Assembly (NCBI RefSeq): GCF_900155945.1
Contig: NZ_FTMN01000013.1
Location: 55,137 to 119,136, forward strand
DNA length: 64,000 nucleotides
Direction: 5' to 3'
Source of the DNA: Marinobacterium stanieri
Lineage (GTDB): Bacteria > Pseudomonadota > Gammaproteobacteria > Pseudomonadales > Balneatricaceae
Position numbers and translations under genes: made by a program. Below, piece after piece: positions 1-8,314 of this stretch; position 1 is the stretch's first letter; each line of letters opens with the position of its first letter. The notes beneath the pieces are model-generated. The model saw only the letters and a program-made list of their open reading frames with translations. It did not search any database and was not told where the DNA came from.

Positions 1-1754
1 GTCGTTGGCGCTGATTGCCCTTGCTGGTCCTCACTTTGAACAGGACGGCCTTCTGCAGCAGCTGTAGCATCATCCCATTGATCGCGTGTAATCAATGACT
101 CGCCTTGGTTATAGAGGCTGACTAGGGCTTCAAAGCGAGACACAGTCACGAACATGCTTTCGATCCGATGCTCATCATGCACCTTGATCACAGCACGGCC
201 GTCCGCATCAAAATCAACCAAGATGTCAATCTGGTTGAAGATAGAGAACTCACCAGGCTGAGGCACCTCCCACTGGTCAGGGCCGGTTTGAACGGAGCCT
301 GCAGGACGATCATGCTCTGCGGGTTCAGCGGGGGCTTCCTGATCATGCTTCACAAGTGAAGCGTCAACCGAGTCGAATTCTGCTACAGAGCCGTTCTGGG
401 CGCTTGTTTCTGGCTTAGATGGCTTTTGTTCAGATTGCAGCTCATCCAACAGGGTAAGCAAACCATCCGTTTCCTCAGTGGTCAGACGCTCATCCATGGC
501 AACCTGGTCGCGGAATCCCGGTTGCAGAGCCATGACAGGGTTGTCCTCAATCCAATCGAAGTATGACTGGTACTGAGCACTGGGAGAGTATGCCTCAGTT
601 GCTTCAATGACAGTTTCGCTATCGATACCAGCTGTGTCGTCATGCCCAGGTTGCGGCGTTTGTATTGGCGACTCTTCAGGCTCTGAAGTATCAGCTTCAC
701 CCTGATCGAATTCAGACTCCAGCGTCACGTCCACTATTTCTTGCTCCGGTGCTTCGACGGAGGACGTTTCAGCGGTATCAGTCTCAGAAGGGTCTGCAGT
801 TTTTGAGGCTACTGGATCTGTTGAACGGGATGGTGGCAGCTGTGCCTCATCTACGATTGCATCAAAATCTAACGAGCTTTCCTCGGTCGCAGTAGCGGGA
901 CTCTCGTGAAGCGCAGGTCCCTCAGTGGCCAATTCAGCCTCATGATGTACTTCGCTGGATGATTCAGGCTCTGCAGACAGTGCCTCCAGTGTTGCTACTC
1001 GGTTTTCCAGAATGTCTGCAGGCGTTGCTCTCAGGGCAGCTTGCGGAGAAGCAGCCGTGTAGTCCGGTAGGGCACGTAGACCCATGGGAGTTTCAACCGC
1101 AGGTGCAAATATCCGCTCAGATAGCTTTATGACCAGTTTGCCATCTTGTTCCAGAACCCCACCCACTTGGGCGCCAGCAAACACTGCTCGCTCATCTTCA
1201 AGCAAAGCATCGTGTTTGGCATGAAAGTCCGGGCTATGAAAGAGCAGGCGCACTTGGCCCGGTGTATTTAACCGTTCCAGGGTTGCATGCAGGTGTTCAT
1301 CAAAAGGGGCTGTCGCGATGCGGGAGTTTAATTGGGTACCGTTGTCACGAAACCACCCCAAAAGGTTTTCACCTGCAGGAGGCAGATTGCCACGGTACTC
1401 CATGGCACGGATGCCGGGAGCAACTTCGATATCAACAGCCCGGCGCTGAAGCACATTGAGGAAGTGGTTTTTGGTGTGAACCACGCTATCCATACGCTGG
1501 GTGTTATCCAGCTCAATAAGGGGGAAAGCTGCTTTCAGTGCCTTTAGATCCAGGTGCTCTAACGGAGCCACCCACACCCCTTGCTGAGACAACTTAAGCC
1601 CGGACTGTTCCAACGCCATCTTCTTGAAGGATGCGGCATCGCCGGCACCAAACAATATGAAAACGGTTCTACCGTTGATTTCATGCAAATTTGCAGACAG
1701 ATTATCGTCTGTAGCCTGATTGTGGGCATCGAACGAAACGAAACTGATTTTCAT
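1..1754 (-). CDS. Large hypothetical element-encoded protein, C-terminus beyond window
   Basis: Reading the minus strand from the ATG at 1752-1754 gives one open frame with no stop to the window edge, at least 584 residues. The first 230 residues are globular, starting MKISFVSFDAHNQATDDN, and show no motif I recognise. Residues about 230-490 are acidic and rich in Glu, Ser, Thr and Pro, typical of a disordered linker. From about 490 a second ordered part begins (around DQWEVPQPGEFSIFNQ). The modular architecture fits the very large multidomain proteins found on conjugative elements, but no function can be assigned. It lies 14 bp downstream of the 575-aa gene and is probably cotranscribed with it. 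Confidence 0.75.
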   Translation of the reverse strand, partial: MKISFVSFDAHNQATDDNLSANLHEINGRTVFILFGAGDAASFKKMALEQSGLKLSQQGVWVAPLEHLDLKALKAAFPLIELDNTQRMDSVVHTKNHFLNVLQRRAVDIEVAPGIRAMEYRGNLPPAGENLLGWFRDNGTQLNSRIATAPFDEHLHATLERLNTPGQVRLLFHSPDFHAKHDALLEDERAVFAGAQVGGVLEQDGKLVIKLSERIFAPAVETPMGLRALPDYTAASPQAALRATPADILENRVATLEALSAEPESSSEVHHEAELATEGPALHESPATATEESSLDFDAIVDEAQLPPSRSTDPVASKTADPSETDTAETSSVEAPEQEIVDVTLESEFDQGEADTSEPEESPIQTPQPGHDDTAGIDSETVIEATEAYSPSAQYQSYFDWIEDNPVMALQPGFRDQVAMDERLTTEETDGLLTLLDELQSEQKPSKPETSAQNGSVAEFDSVDASLVKHDQEAPAEPAEHDRPAGSVQTGPDQWEVPQPGEFSIFNQIDILVDFDADGRAVIKVHDEHRIESMFVTVSRFEALVSLYNQGESLITRDQWDDATAAAEGRPVQSEDQQGQSAPT

Positions 1755-1768
1755 AGCGACCCCTTTAA

Positions 1769-3496
1769 TCAGCGCGAGATGCCACTGGTTGATTCAGCAA
1801 ACATGGAGTCCACTTCCGACCCCAAAAGCTCCAAATCAAGACCGGAAGAGTTATTTTGCTGCTGGGGCACCTGGCCATGTACCGGCTCCTTAGCGAAAGC
1901 CTCCATGGCGGTGGTGTTCACTTGGGTGTCGTATTCGGGATAGTTATTGGCAACAACATGTAGCGTGTTGCTCAATACCTCCTGAACAGCATCGTACTGC
2001 TCTGCCGGGAATGACCAGGTGCCGTCTGGTAGCTGATTCAAGGTGGCCACTTGGCTAAGGTTTGAGGCGAAGTAGTTAGCCATTTCATCGCTCATACGGG
2101 GTGGTACCAAAATCACTTGTCCTACATTGCCAGGCTCAAGCGAAAACTGCTGTTTTGCCGGTGGGGGAGCGATCACCGGGGCAACCCGTTCGGTAGGTTG
2201 TGCATGTGACTGGACGGGCTGTTGGTTCGCCGGAGTATGAGGAGCCTGATGACCAGTTGCTCGTGCCATTGCTCTTCGTTGATCTCTTGACGCAACGGCT
2301 TGGCCAGCCACACTTTGTGGCTGCTGTGGCTGCTGTGGCTGCTGTGGCTGCTGTGGCTGCTGTGCTTGCGATGACTCCGCTGGAGCTGGAGCTGGAGCTG
2401 GAGAAGGCTGGCTCATCACACCACCGTTTAAATCTCTATCCTGCTGGGTTTCAATACCAGAAATTAGAATTGGATTTGAAGGGATTAATGGCGTTGCACG
2501 GGTCACGAACAACCCGTTATCTCCAGTTTTACGCAGCGCCACTACGAAGGTTGTGAACCCTGTTTTATTGGATTTACCAATGACACCCGTTTCAGGATCG
2601 ATACTGGAGAGATAGCAGGGTTCCATAGGCAACAAGTTGCCTGATTGGCCCTTCTGCATCTTATTGGCTGTGTCTTGTTTGGTCTTCGGGCCAGCCGAAA
2701 ATCGTATCAAGTTGACTATTTCAACCTGGTACTTTTCTGACTGGACCGCTTTGCCAACGACACCTGCAATACGTGATAGCATCTCATGCCTTCCCGTTCC
2801 GGGAGTGGCATACAGCGCCTTGGTTTCCTCAATGCTGGCAGGGCCATACGTATCCTGGCGCCATTGGGGAGCAAAGGTTTCGAGGATCGACTTAGACGGC
2901 TCGCCATTATCATCAAATTCAATAATGCGAACACCTGCAAGAGGAGAGCCTCCTTTGGAAGCAGCTGCGGGGGACAAGCCAGCAAAGAATTTTTCATTAA
3001 ACTCATCGAGTGAGCTGACGGGGCTTGACCCTCTTATCAAGTCCACTGATAAGGACATCTTTCCATCATCATGGATGAACGGCGGATTTACTCGCGCACA
3101 ACCGACCCAGGTCGATCCCTTACTTGCATCAGGGATCATTGTTGATGGCCAGCGTGTGCTGAGGGTGTAGGCTGCATTGGAATCGATACGCTGTGCTTTT
3201 TGGTCTACATAGCAGTTGCTCAGTAACACTGTCCCGCCAATGGCTACACGGCTCTGAACATCACGAATTTGGGGCTGGTTGGCTTGGTTTGCGTTTTGGT
3301 AAACCAATGCCTCCACATACTCTTTAGTATCCAATCGATACCCCATCACTCGATCCTGATTTCGATCACCAGTATTGGATAATTGGTACCCAGTCACACG
3401 GAGCGGAATATTCATGCTCGGCGGCAAACTGTTTTGAACACGAGCAGATTCAAACTGATCAAGAAGGGACATTGGCTTTACCTTTATTGGTTTCAA
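1769..3496 (-). CDS. Hypothetical protein, 575 aa, with Gln/Pro repeat
   Basis: I do not recognise a family with certainty. Residues 1-350 look globular, mixed alpha/beta, with no catalytic motif visible. Residues about 360-400 are low complexity: Pro-Ala repeats followed by a run of Gln-Pro-Gln units. Residues about 455-575 form a second small domain ending in an acidic tail (LDLELLGSEVDSMFAEST). It lies just downstream of the YqaJ-like exonuclease on the same strand. That position is where mobile elements often keep a single-strand annealing or ssDNA-binding partner, so such a role is a reasonable inference but is not shown by sequence. The alternative start at residue 9 (MSLLDQF) is plausible. 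Confidence 0.8.
   Translation of the reverse strand: MKPIKVKPMSLLDQFESARVQNSLPPSMNIPLRVTGYQLSNTGDRNQDRVMGYRLDTKEYVEALVYQNANQANQPQIRDVQSRVAIGGTVLLSNCYVDQKAQRIDSNAAYTLSTRWPSTMIPDASKGSTWVGCARVNPPFIHDDGKMSLSVDLIRGSSPVSSLDEFNEKFFAGLSPAAASKGGSPLAGVRIIEFDDNGEPSKSILETFAPQWRQDTYGPASIEETKALYATPGTGRHEMLSRIAGVVGKAVQSEKYQVEIVNLIRFSAGPKTKQDTANKMQKGQSGNLLPMEPCYLSSIDPETGVIGKSNKTGFTTFVVALRKTGDNGLFVTRATPLIPSNPILISGIETQQDRDLNGGVMSQPSPAPAPAPAESSQAQQPQQPQQPQQPQQPQSVAGQAVASRDQRRAMARATGHQAPHTPANQQPVQSHAQPTERVAPVIAPPPAKQQFSLEPGNVGQVILVPPRMSDEMANYFASNLSQVATLNQLPDGTWSFPAEQYDAVQEVLSNTLHVVANNYPEYDTQVNTTAMEAFAKEPVHGQVPQQQNNSSGLDLELLGSEVDSMFAESTSGISR
2315..2363. repeat. In-frame 9-bp tandem repeat (Gln/Pro)
   Basis: The unit TGTGGCTGC is repeated about five times on the plus strand, encoding Gln-Pro-Gln on the minus strand. 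It is followed by a shorter GCTGGA repeat at about 2380-2405 that encodes Pro-Ala. Both lie in the linker of the 575-aa protein, and copy number could vary by slippage without shifting the frame. Confidence 0.8.
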
Positions 3497-3538
3497 TCAT
3501 TATTGGGCTGCCCATAGGGCGCAATTTGAGACCCAGAC

Positions 3539-5023
3539 CTACATGCCCATTACTGATGGGGATTTAGGTTGGATATCAGGGTGTTTCGACACATCTGGTG
3601 CTTGCTCGGCAAGTAGTGAGCGGGTGTGTTTGGCAATCAGCACTTCTTCCAGGCCTTCTGCCTGCTGAATGAGCGACTGCTGATAAACTTTCGCATCCTT
3701 GTTCGTTTTGACGCGGAAAGAGTAATCCTGTTGGGCGAAGGTCTCGGGGGATTCGCCCAACGATTCGAGTGCATGCTTAACTTTATCGATGTCGTACCCT
3801 GGATCTTTGATGCACTTGTGAAGCAGGTTGTGCTCTTTGAGCACTTCCAAGGTTGCGGATATATTCAGACTGCGAGAGTTCAAAGAGCTAACATCTACCG
3901 TCTGGGACAGGCTATCCACGTCGATGGAATAACGGGCCAGCGTTGATACAGCCGAATCCATGTCGAATTTCTCAACGCCCTTGATGTTCAGCTGGGATGT
4001 TTCGACGTTGGCAGGATCCACATGCTGTTTACTTAACACGTCCTTCAACTCGTCATATGCCAGACTCTTCTGCTCTTCGGCATACCGAGTCATGGCATTC
4101 AAGGAAGCAATCCTACTTTCCAGCACTGAGATCCGTTGAGCCGTTTTGCCGCTTGGTGGCTGTTGCTCTGATTTCTGCGCTGGTCGCACATCGCCATTAA
4201 CCAGGTTGGTCATGAAGTCATCGCAAACCTGAACGATTGCATCGCGAATAGGGGTCTGTTTGCCATAGAGTTCGACCGACAAGTCGGGTTCTACCTCAAT
4301 GAAATTCACCCGCATGCCAGGCTTTTCCTGCTTAAGCAGACTCACCATCTGATCAACAACCATGGCGCGGTTGTCTTTCACCATGCTGGTCCATGCCTTT
4401 GCCAACTCGACAGGCACATCCAGTTCGGCAATCACCAGACGATCGGCAGGAAATCCTCGGGCTTCGCCCAGAATGTCGTAGTGATGGACTTGGGACTTGT
4501 AGGTAAACAGCTTGTGGTTATCAGAACCGGTGTTTTCGGCTTCGGTTGCGGACATGGGAACCTTGGTATCCACAAGAATGCGCTGATCATTGAGGGTCCA
4601 GTACATGTCCGTATTGCCGGCCATGCTTTGCGGAGAGTCTTCGCAAGGGGTTTGAAGTGCTTGTTCGGCAGCAACATCCCGGCTGCCGCCATAGATCTTC
4701 AGGATTGCTTCTTTAAGTGGGCTTTCAAGCTTGATGCCCCGCATCATGTGAGGCGGAGGCTTATCAGGTGTTAGGCGAAACAGCTTCTCTGCGGCAAGTG
4801 TGGCCCCAGTTCTACCAAAGGGAGGAGTGAGACCCTGAGCCTCAAGGAGCAACGTTCCAACTTCAGATCCCCCTACAGCAATCTGACGTTTCAGATGCCA
4901 TAAGAGCTGTTTATCACCCACTTGTTCATGTGTTTGCCTCAGCCAGTTTTTAACATTGTCATGCTTTAGCTGAGCACGCTGAGGAAGAGTGGCGAGGATT
5001 TCACGAATCAGATCTGCAGTCAT
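3539..5023 (-). CDS. YqaJ-like (lambda exonuclease fold) nuclease
   Basis: 494 aa. The N-terminal half carries the YqaJ/lambda Exo pattern: an IAVGGSEVGTLLL segment near residue 50 (compare the family IgaSev motif), a glutamate in GIKLESPLKEAI near residue 97, and the catalytic pair in AGNTDMYW...ILVDTKVP near residues 135-155 (Asp, then Asp-x-Lys in place of the usual Glu-x-Lys). The C-terminal 250 residues are helical and unassigned. YqaJ-type enzymes resect dsDNA 5' to 3' for annealing-type recombination and are common in phages and SXT-like elements. A role in element recombination or repair is therefore likely. The Asp-x-Lys variant is a small caution about activity. Confidence 0.75.
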   Translation of the reverse strand: MTADLIREILATLPQRAQLKHDNVKNWLRQTHEQVGDKQLLWHLKRQIAVGGSEVGTLLLEAQGLTPPFGRTGATLAAEKLFRLTPDKPPPHMMRGIKLESPLKEAILKIYGGSRDVAAEQALQTPCEDSPQSMAGNTDMYWTLNDQRILVDTKVPMSATEAENTGSDNHKLFTYKSQVHHYDILGEARGFPADRLVIAELDVPVELAKAWTSMVKDNRAMVVDQMVSLLKQEKPGMRVNFIEVEPDLSVELYGKQTPIRDAIVQVCDDFMTNLVNGDVRPAQKSEQQPPSGKTAQRISVLESRIASLNAMTRYAEEQKSLAYDELKDVLSKQHVDPANVETSQLNIKGVEKFDMDSAVSTLARYSIDVDSLSQTVDVSSLNSRSLNISATLEVLKEHNLLHKCIKDPGYDIDKVKHALESLGESPETFAQQDYSFRVKTNKDAKVYQQSLIQQAEGLEEVLIAKHTRSLLAEQAPDVSKHPDIQPKSPSVMGM

Positions 5024-5027
5024 TGTC

Positions 5028-5066
5028 TGTATATCATATAGTGTATATATACGAATACTATCACTT
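5028..5066. promoter_or_regulatory. A/T-rich candidate operator/promoter upstream of the YqaJ-like gene
   Basis: The short gap upstream of the exonuclease start is nearly all T/A with alternating TATA steps (around TATATCATATAGTGTATATA). Read on the minus strand, TTCGTATATATACACTATATGATAT resembles the sequence at 6151-6180 in front of the secretion operon, which starts TTCGTATATGTAACC. A common regulator binding both is inference from this similarity. Confidence 0.35.
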
Positions 5067-5099
5067 TTAATCAGAACTCGGTAAACCCCCGCAGGCTAT

Positions 5100-6086
5100 T
5101 TAGAGATCCATTTCGTCTTTGATCATCTCAAAGAGCTTAGAATCTGATCCATTCACTGCAGTAATCCCCCCCTTTGGACTCTCGAAAAGAGTCACTGGGG
5201 TACCGCGATCATTAAGGCGCATATAAAGCTTCTGCGCATCTGCCATCGACAGCGCAACATCATTTGTCGCAATCAAACTCTCGCGTTCAATGGCCGTTTT
5301 GGGGCTCTGCATGAGTCGATCCAGGTATGAAAGACGCTCTGCTTGATCGGGCTGATGGAGCGCAATGTGGCTCACGGTTGGATTGCGCGTGACGCTATAG
5401 ATGGGGATCCAGTGAAAGGTGAATTCACTCTGATGACTCTTTGAGTACTTGTATTCAGAGCGACAGTGAGGGCAGTTAGGGTCTGTGAAAACATATACAT
5501 GGCGTGGTCCATTACCTGTCGTAATAGCGCTGACACCCTTAAGCGCAGCCATATACTCTTCTGGGTTAAGAGTGCCGTGCTTTTCACTGCTCGCCAGCTT
5601 ATCCGGAGTCAAACGGTAATCATCAAATATACTGGGCTCCACAGTTGGCGCTTGTACAGCGGAGCTGATGACTGGTTGAGAGTTTGTTATCAACGAAAAT
5701 TCCGGCACTTCAGGCGCTTTCATTTCAGTGGCTAAACGGTTGGCAGCATTTACGCCTGGCTCAGGCTTAACAATAGGCCCCATGATCATGTGCTGACCGT
5801 CAGGAAGCATGATGGCAAATGATGCTTTCAAATCTCCTGGAACCATGTAAGTCACCAGTGTGCTGGCATTCAAGACGGCTGAGACTTGGCTGCTGGGAGA
5901 TGATGCATAGAAAGCCTCTACCGACATGATGCTGGCTTTCGGGTTCTGAGCCTTCAAAAGAGCCACTGCACGATTCTGTGTAGCCTCCGGAACGCCGGCA
6001 GCCAGCGTACAGGTTGCCGAGGATGCTAAAGCGCAAGCGGTAACCATCCTTAAAAAATACTTTCGAACAGCCTGTGTAATGCCCAT
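5100..6086 (-). CDS. DsbC/DsbG-like periplasmic thiol:disulfide interchange protein
   Basis: About 328 aa from the ATG at 6084-6086; a GTG at 6099-6101 in frame is an alternative. A Sec signal peptide is clear: a basic start, then MVTACALASSATCTLAA. The C-terminal thioredoxin-fold domain has the active-site motif CPHC in FTDPNCPHCRSEY, and later a Gly-Thr-Pro loop (DRGTPVTLFE) corresponding to the cis-Pro loop. The N-terminal half would be the dimerisation/linker part, as in DsbC/DsbG. Conjugative elements often encode such a protein to fold disulfide-containing pilus or channel proteins. It is transcribed away from the type IVB operon and shares its intergenic region. Confidence 0.8.
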   Translation of the reverse strand: MGITQAVRKYFLRMVTACALASSATCTLAAGVPEATQNRAVALLKAQNPKASIMSVEAFYASSPSSQVSAVLNASTLVTYMVPGDLKASFAIMLPDGQHMIMGPIVKPEPGVNAANRLATEMKAPEVPEFSLITNSQPVISSAVQAPTVEPSIFDDYRLTPDKLASSEKHGTLNPEEYMAALKGVSAITTGNGPRHVYVFTDPNCPHCRSEYKYSKSHQSEFTFHWIPIYSVTRNPTVSHIALHQPDQAERLSYLDRLMQSPKTAIERESLIATNDVALSMADAQKLYMRLNDRGTPVTLFESPKGGITAVNGSDSKLFEMIKDEMDL

Positions 6087-6145
6087 CTTGCCTGCCCCCA
6101 CGCCAAACCCCCTTTGATTTATATTAGGTACAAAAACAGAAAATC

Positions 6146-6162
6146 ACATATTTCGTATATGT
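6146..6162. promoter_or_regulatory. Palindrome in the divergent promoter region
   Basis: ACATAT-TTCGT-ATATGT is a perfect 6-bp inverted repeat lying between the divergently transcribed dsb-like gene and the regulator-like gene at 6218. It is followed by A/T-rich sequence (AATATAGTATATTTC) that could hold a -10 element. It is a likely operator for one or both directions; no experimental link is visible. Confidence 0.4.
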
Positions 6163-6217
6163 AACCAATATAGTATATTTCTCGCACTTTGAGCAATCTA
6201 GCTTTCTGGGGGGTTTA

Positions 6218-6520
6218 GTGTCTGAAAAGAGACAAATTGGAGTGATAGAGGATCAGAACGAAAAGGTCTATCGCCTTTTTGATCTGCGCGTTGAGCTTAT
6301 AAAGCTGGCGGACAAACCGGGGATCATGTCGGCCTATGAACTGGTTGCGAAAGAGCTGGGGTGTAGCACCTCAGAGGTTCGCCGCTGGTTTACATCCGAA
6401 GATAACAGCTCATTCCGCGCCCCCCCACGAGAAAAAGCGATCTGGGATTACTTGGAGTGTGTTTCTGGATACCGCCTTGACCGAAATCTTTACCACCCTA
6501 AACCCGACTTCTGGGATTAA
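6218..6520 (+). CDS. Small HTH-like protein, putative regulator of the type IVB operon
   Basis: 100 aa from a GTG start at 6218. Residues about 35-60 (AYELVAKELGCSTSEVRRWF) read like a helix-turn-helix in which the second helix follows GCSTSEVRRW, so a DNA-binding role is likely. It is the first gene of the plus-strand operon, 13 bp ahead of the DotI-like gene, and an A/T-rich palindromic region lies upstream, consistent with autoregulation. No named family is recognised. Confidence 0.65.
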   Translation: MSEKRQIGVIEDQNEKVYRLFDLRVELIKLADKPGIMSAYELVAKELGCSTSEVRRWFTSEDNSSFRAPPREKAIWDYLECVSGYRLDRNLYHPKPDFWD

Positions 6521-6533
6521 GCAGGCTTAGCGT

Positions 6534-7250
6534 ATGGAACCTGAAAACCAGGAACAGTCCCGAAAAAAATCAGTTGAGACTGCACGCGCTCAGATGAACA
6601 AGTCAGAACAAGACGTCGCAGCATATCGCCAAATTGCTTCTGTACTTTCAGGCGTCATGACTGAAGACCGCGTAACACGAGAAAAGTCGTTATCGAGATG
6701 GCTTTCCTGCTCACTTGCTCTGAACATCATCATGGGGGTTGGCCTCGCCGTAATTGCCCAGCCTGTTACGGACATCAAAGTCATTCAGAAGCGTGACGAC
6801 GGTTCCGTTGCTGAGGTGGCTGTTGCTGAAAAGGCGTTCTACGAATTGCGCGACATCAAGAGCTTCGCCCGTGACCGCGCTATCAGCATCCATACATGGA
6901 CCTATAACAACTACGTTCAAGCATTTGAAGATGAACGCCCGTACTGGGATCCGCGTGCACTTTCTGACTACACCGGCCAGCTACTCGACGGTGGGACCTT
7001 CCAGCGTGCGCGTGAGTACCGTGCTCGCTATGAGTCTGTAGTTCCTCGTCCAGCAAAAGTCACACAACAAATGCTCTATAGCGGGCATTACCGCTTGTAT
7101 CGAGTTGAAGTCATTGTGAATGAAGAGGTTATAGACATTGAAGGCATCGGCAGTCGTACCTGGAACATAACCATGGATATTCAGGAAGTGCCCCCGGAAG
7201 AGGGCGGTGGTGGCCTTCGAGTTATGCGTATTGATGAAACGGTGAACTGA
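6534..7250 (+). CDS. dotI: DotI/IcmL/TraM-like type IVB secretion inner-membrane protein
   Basis: 238 aa. It has a cytoplasmic N-terminus of about 55 residues, one transmembrane segment at about 58-78 (CSLALNIIMGVGLAVIAQ), and a periplasmic domain with the DotI/IcmL pattern: VIQKRDDGSVAEV, WTYNNYVQAFED, then a beta-rich C-terminus ending in VMRIDETVN. DotI is the VirB8-like assembly factor of the Dot/Icm and IncI Tra systems. The stop codon overlaps the next start by one base, and the gene order DotI-DotH-DotG is the canonical one. Confidence 0.85.
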   Translation: MEPENQEQSRKKSVETARAQMNKSEQDVAAYRQIASVLSGVMTEDRVTREKSLSRWLSCSLALNIIMGVGLAVIAQPVTDIKVIQKRDDGSVAEVAVAEKAFYELRDIKSFARDRAISIHTWTYNNYVQAFEDERPYWDPRALSDYTGQLLDGGTFQRAREYRARYESVVPRPAKVTQQMLYSGHYRLYRVEVIVNEEVIDIEGIGSRTWNITMDIQEVPPEEGGGGLRVMRIDETVN

Positions 7251-8314
7251 TGAAAGCCTTCAAGCTCGCTCGTCTATTCCTGGCTATAACCTTAGCAACA
7301 GGCTCCACAGTGGTCTCTGCAGATGAAGCTCCACTGGCAGATACAACCGCAACGGATGTGCCTCCTCAAGTTCAGGCCGATCCCGTGGCAAAGGCAAAGC
7401 CAATTGTGGCTGATGAGTACGATGCAGATCCTGCGCCGGAGGTCGTCGAAGCCATTAAGGGCGCCTTTAACGATTTGACGCCGAGTGAGAATGCTGAGGT
7501 CAATCAGGCGATCAAGGTCTATGAACATGCCGAGCAGTTTAGTCCGAAGCTACGTGCCCTGAATGAAACGTTCTCCGTCAAGTTGCACGCACCCCCACAC
7601 TTTGAATTAAAACTGGTCTCTGGTTATGAGTCTGAGTTGGCGTTTTTCGACATGCAGGGCAAACCCTGGCCTGTTGCGAAGGTTACAGCCGGTAACACCA
7701 GTCTCATCACAGCCGAAAAAAATCCCGTTATTGAACATGTCGTTGGTGTGAATTCATCTGGCGCATCCAAGGCCGGTCGAAGCAACCTCAAAGTGTACTT
7801 CGATGGCTTGGATATGGGTGTAAGCGTTCCGGTGGCTGTGAACATCAAGGTTTACCACGACTCCATGAAACTAACCCTGCCTTCGATTGCGCCTCGGGCA
7901 GCTGGTGAAGCCATTCCTGTTCCTGCAGAGCCTCCATACCCTACGGCGTTGGACGATCCAATTGCCCGTGCAATTTTGGATAACCCTTATCAGCCAAACC
8001 CGGCATACCGGTGCGCTGCTCGATCTGTTCAAGCCCGAACAATTACTGGCAATCCCGCCCCGCCACTGGATCTGTATGTATTCAGTTGTGGTGATTCGCT
8101 GTACTTCCGTACCCGTCACCTGACTAATCCAGCGCCAGACCCTACAGGGATCGTTTATGGCCCTGATGGATACAGGGTGTACCGGTTTGATCTAGCGGGT
8201 GAAGTGTTTTCCATTCGATCCAAGACCGGACAAGCACTCTTTCTCGAAATAGCAGCGCCCAGTAATGAGATCGGCGCTCGTTTTGATGCTTCAGCGAGGA
8301 TGCCTTATGAGTGA
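7250..8314 (+). CDS. dotH: DotH/IcmK/TraN-like outer-membrane core component
   Basis: 354 aa. A signal peptide is clear (FLAITLATGSTVVSA, cleavage near residue 24), then a Pro/Ala-rich linker and a beta-rich body. The C-terminal domain (LDLYVFSCGDSLYFRTRHL... to the end) corresponds to the VirB9-like part of DotH/IcmK. DotH builds the outer-membrane ring with DotC and DotD, which are not in this window. It lies directly between dotI-like and dotG-like genes with 1-bp and 8-bp overlaps. Confidence 0.85.
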   Translation: MKAFKLARLFLAITLATGSTVVSADEAPLADTTATDVPPQVQADPVAKAKPIVADEYDADPAPEVVEAIKGAFNDLTPSENAEVNQAIKVYEHAEQFSPKLRALNETFSVKLHAPPHFELKLVSGYESELAFFDMQGKPWPVAKVTAGNTSLITAEKNPVIEHVVGVNSSGASKAGRSNLKVYFDGLDMGVSVPVAVNIKVYHDSMKLTLPSIAPRAAGEAIPVPAEPPYPTALDDPIARAILDNPYQPNPAYRCAARSVQARTITGNPAPPLDLYVFSCGDSLYFRTRHLTNPAPDPTGIVYGPDGYRVYRFDLAGEVFSIRSKTGQALFLEIAAPSNEIGARFDASARMPYE

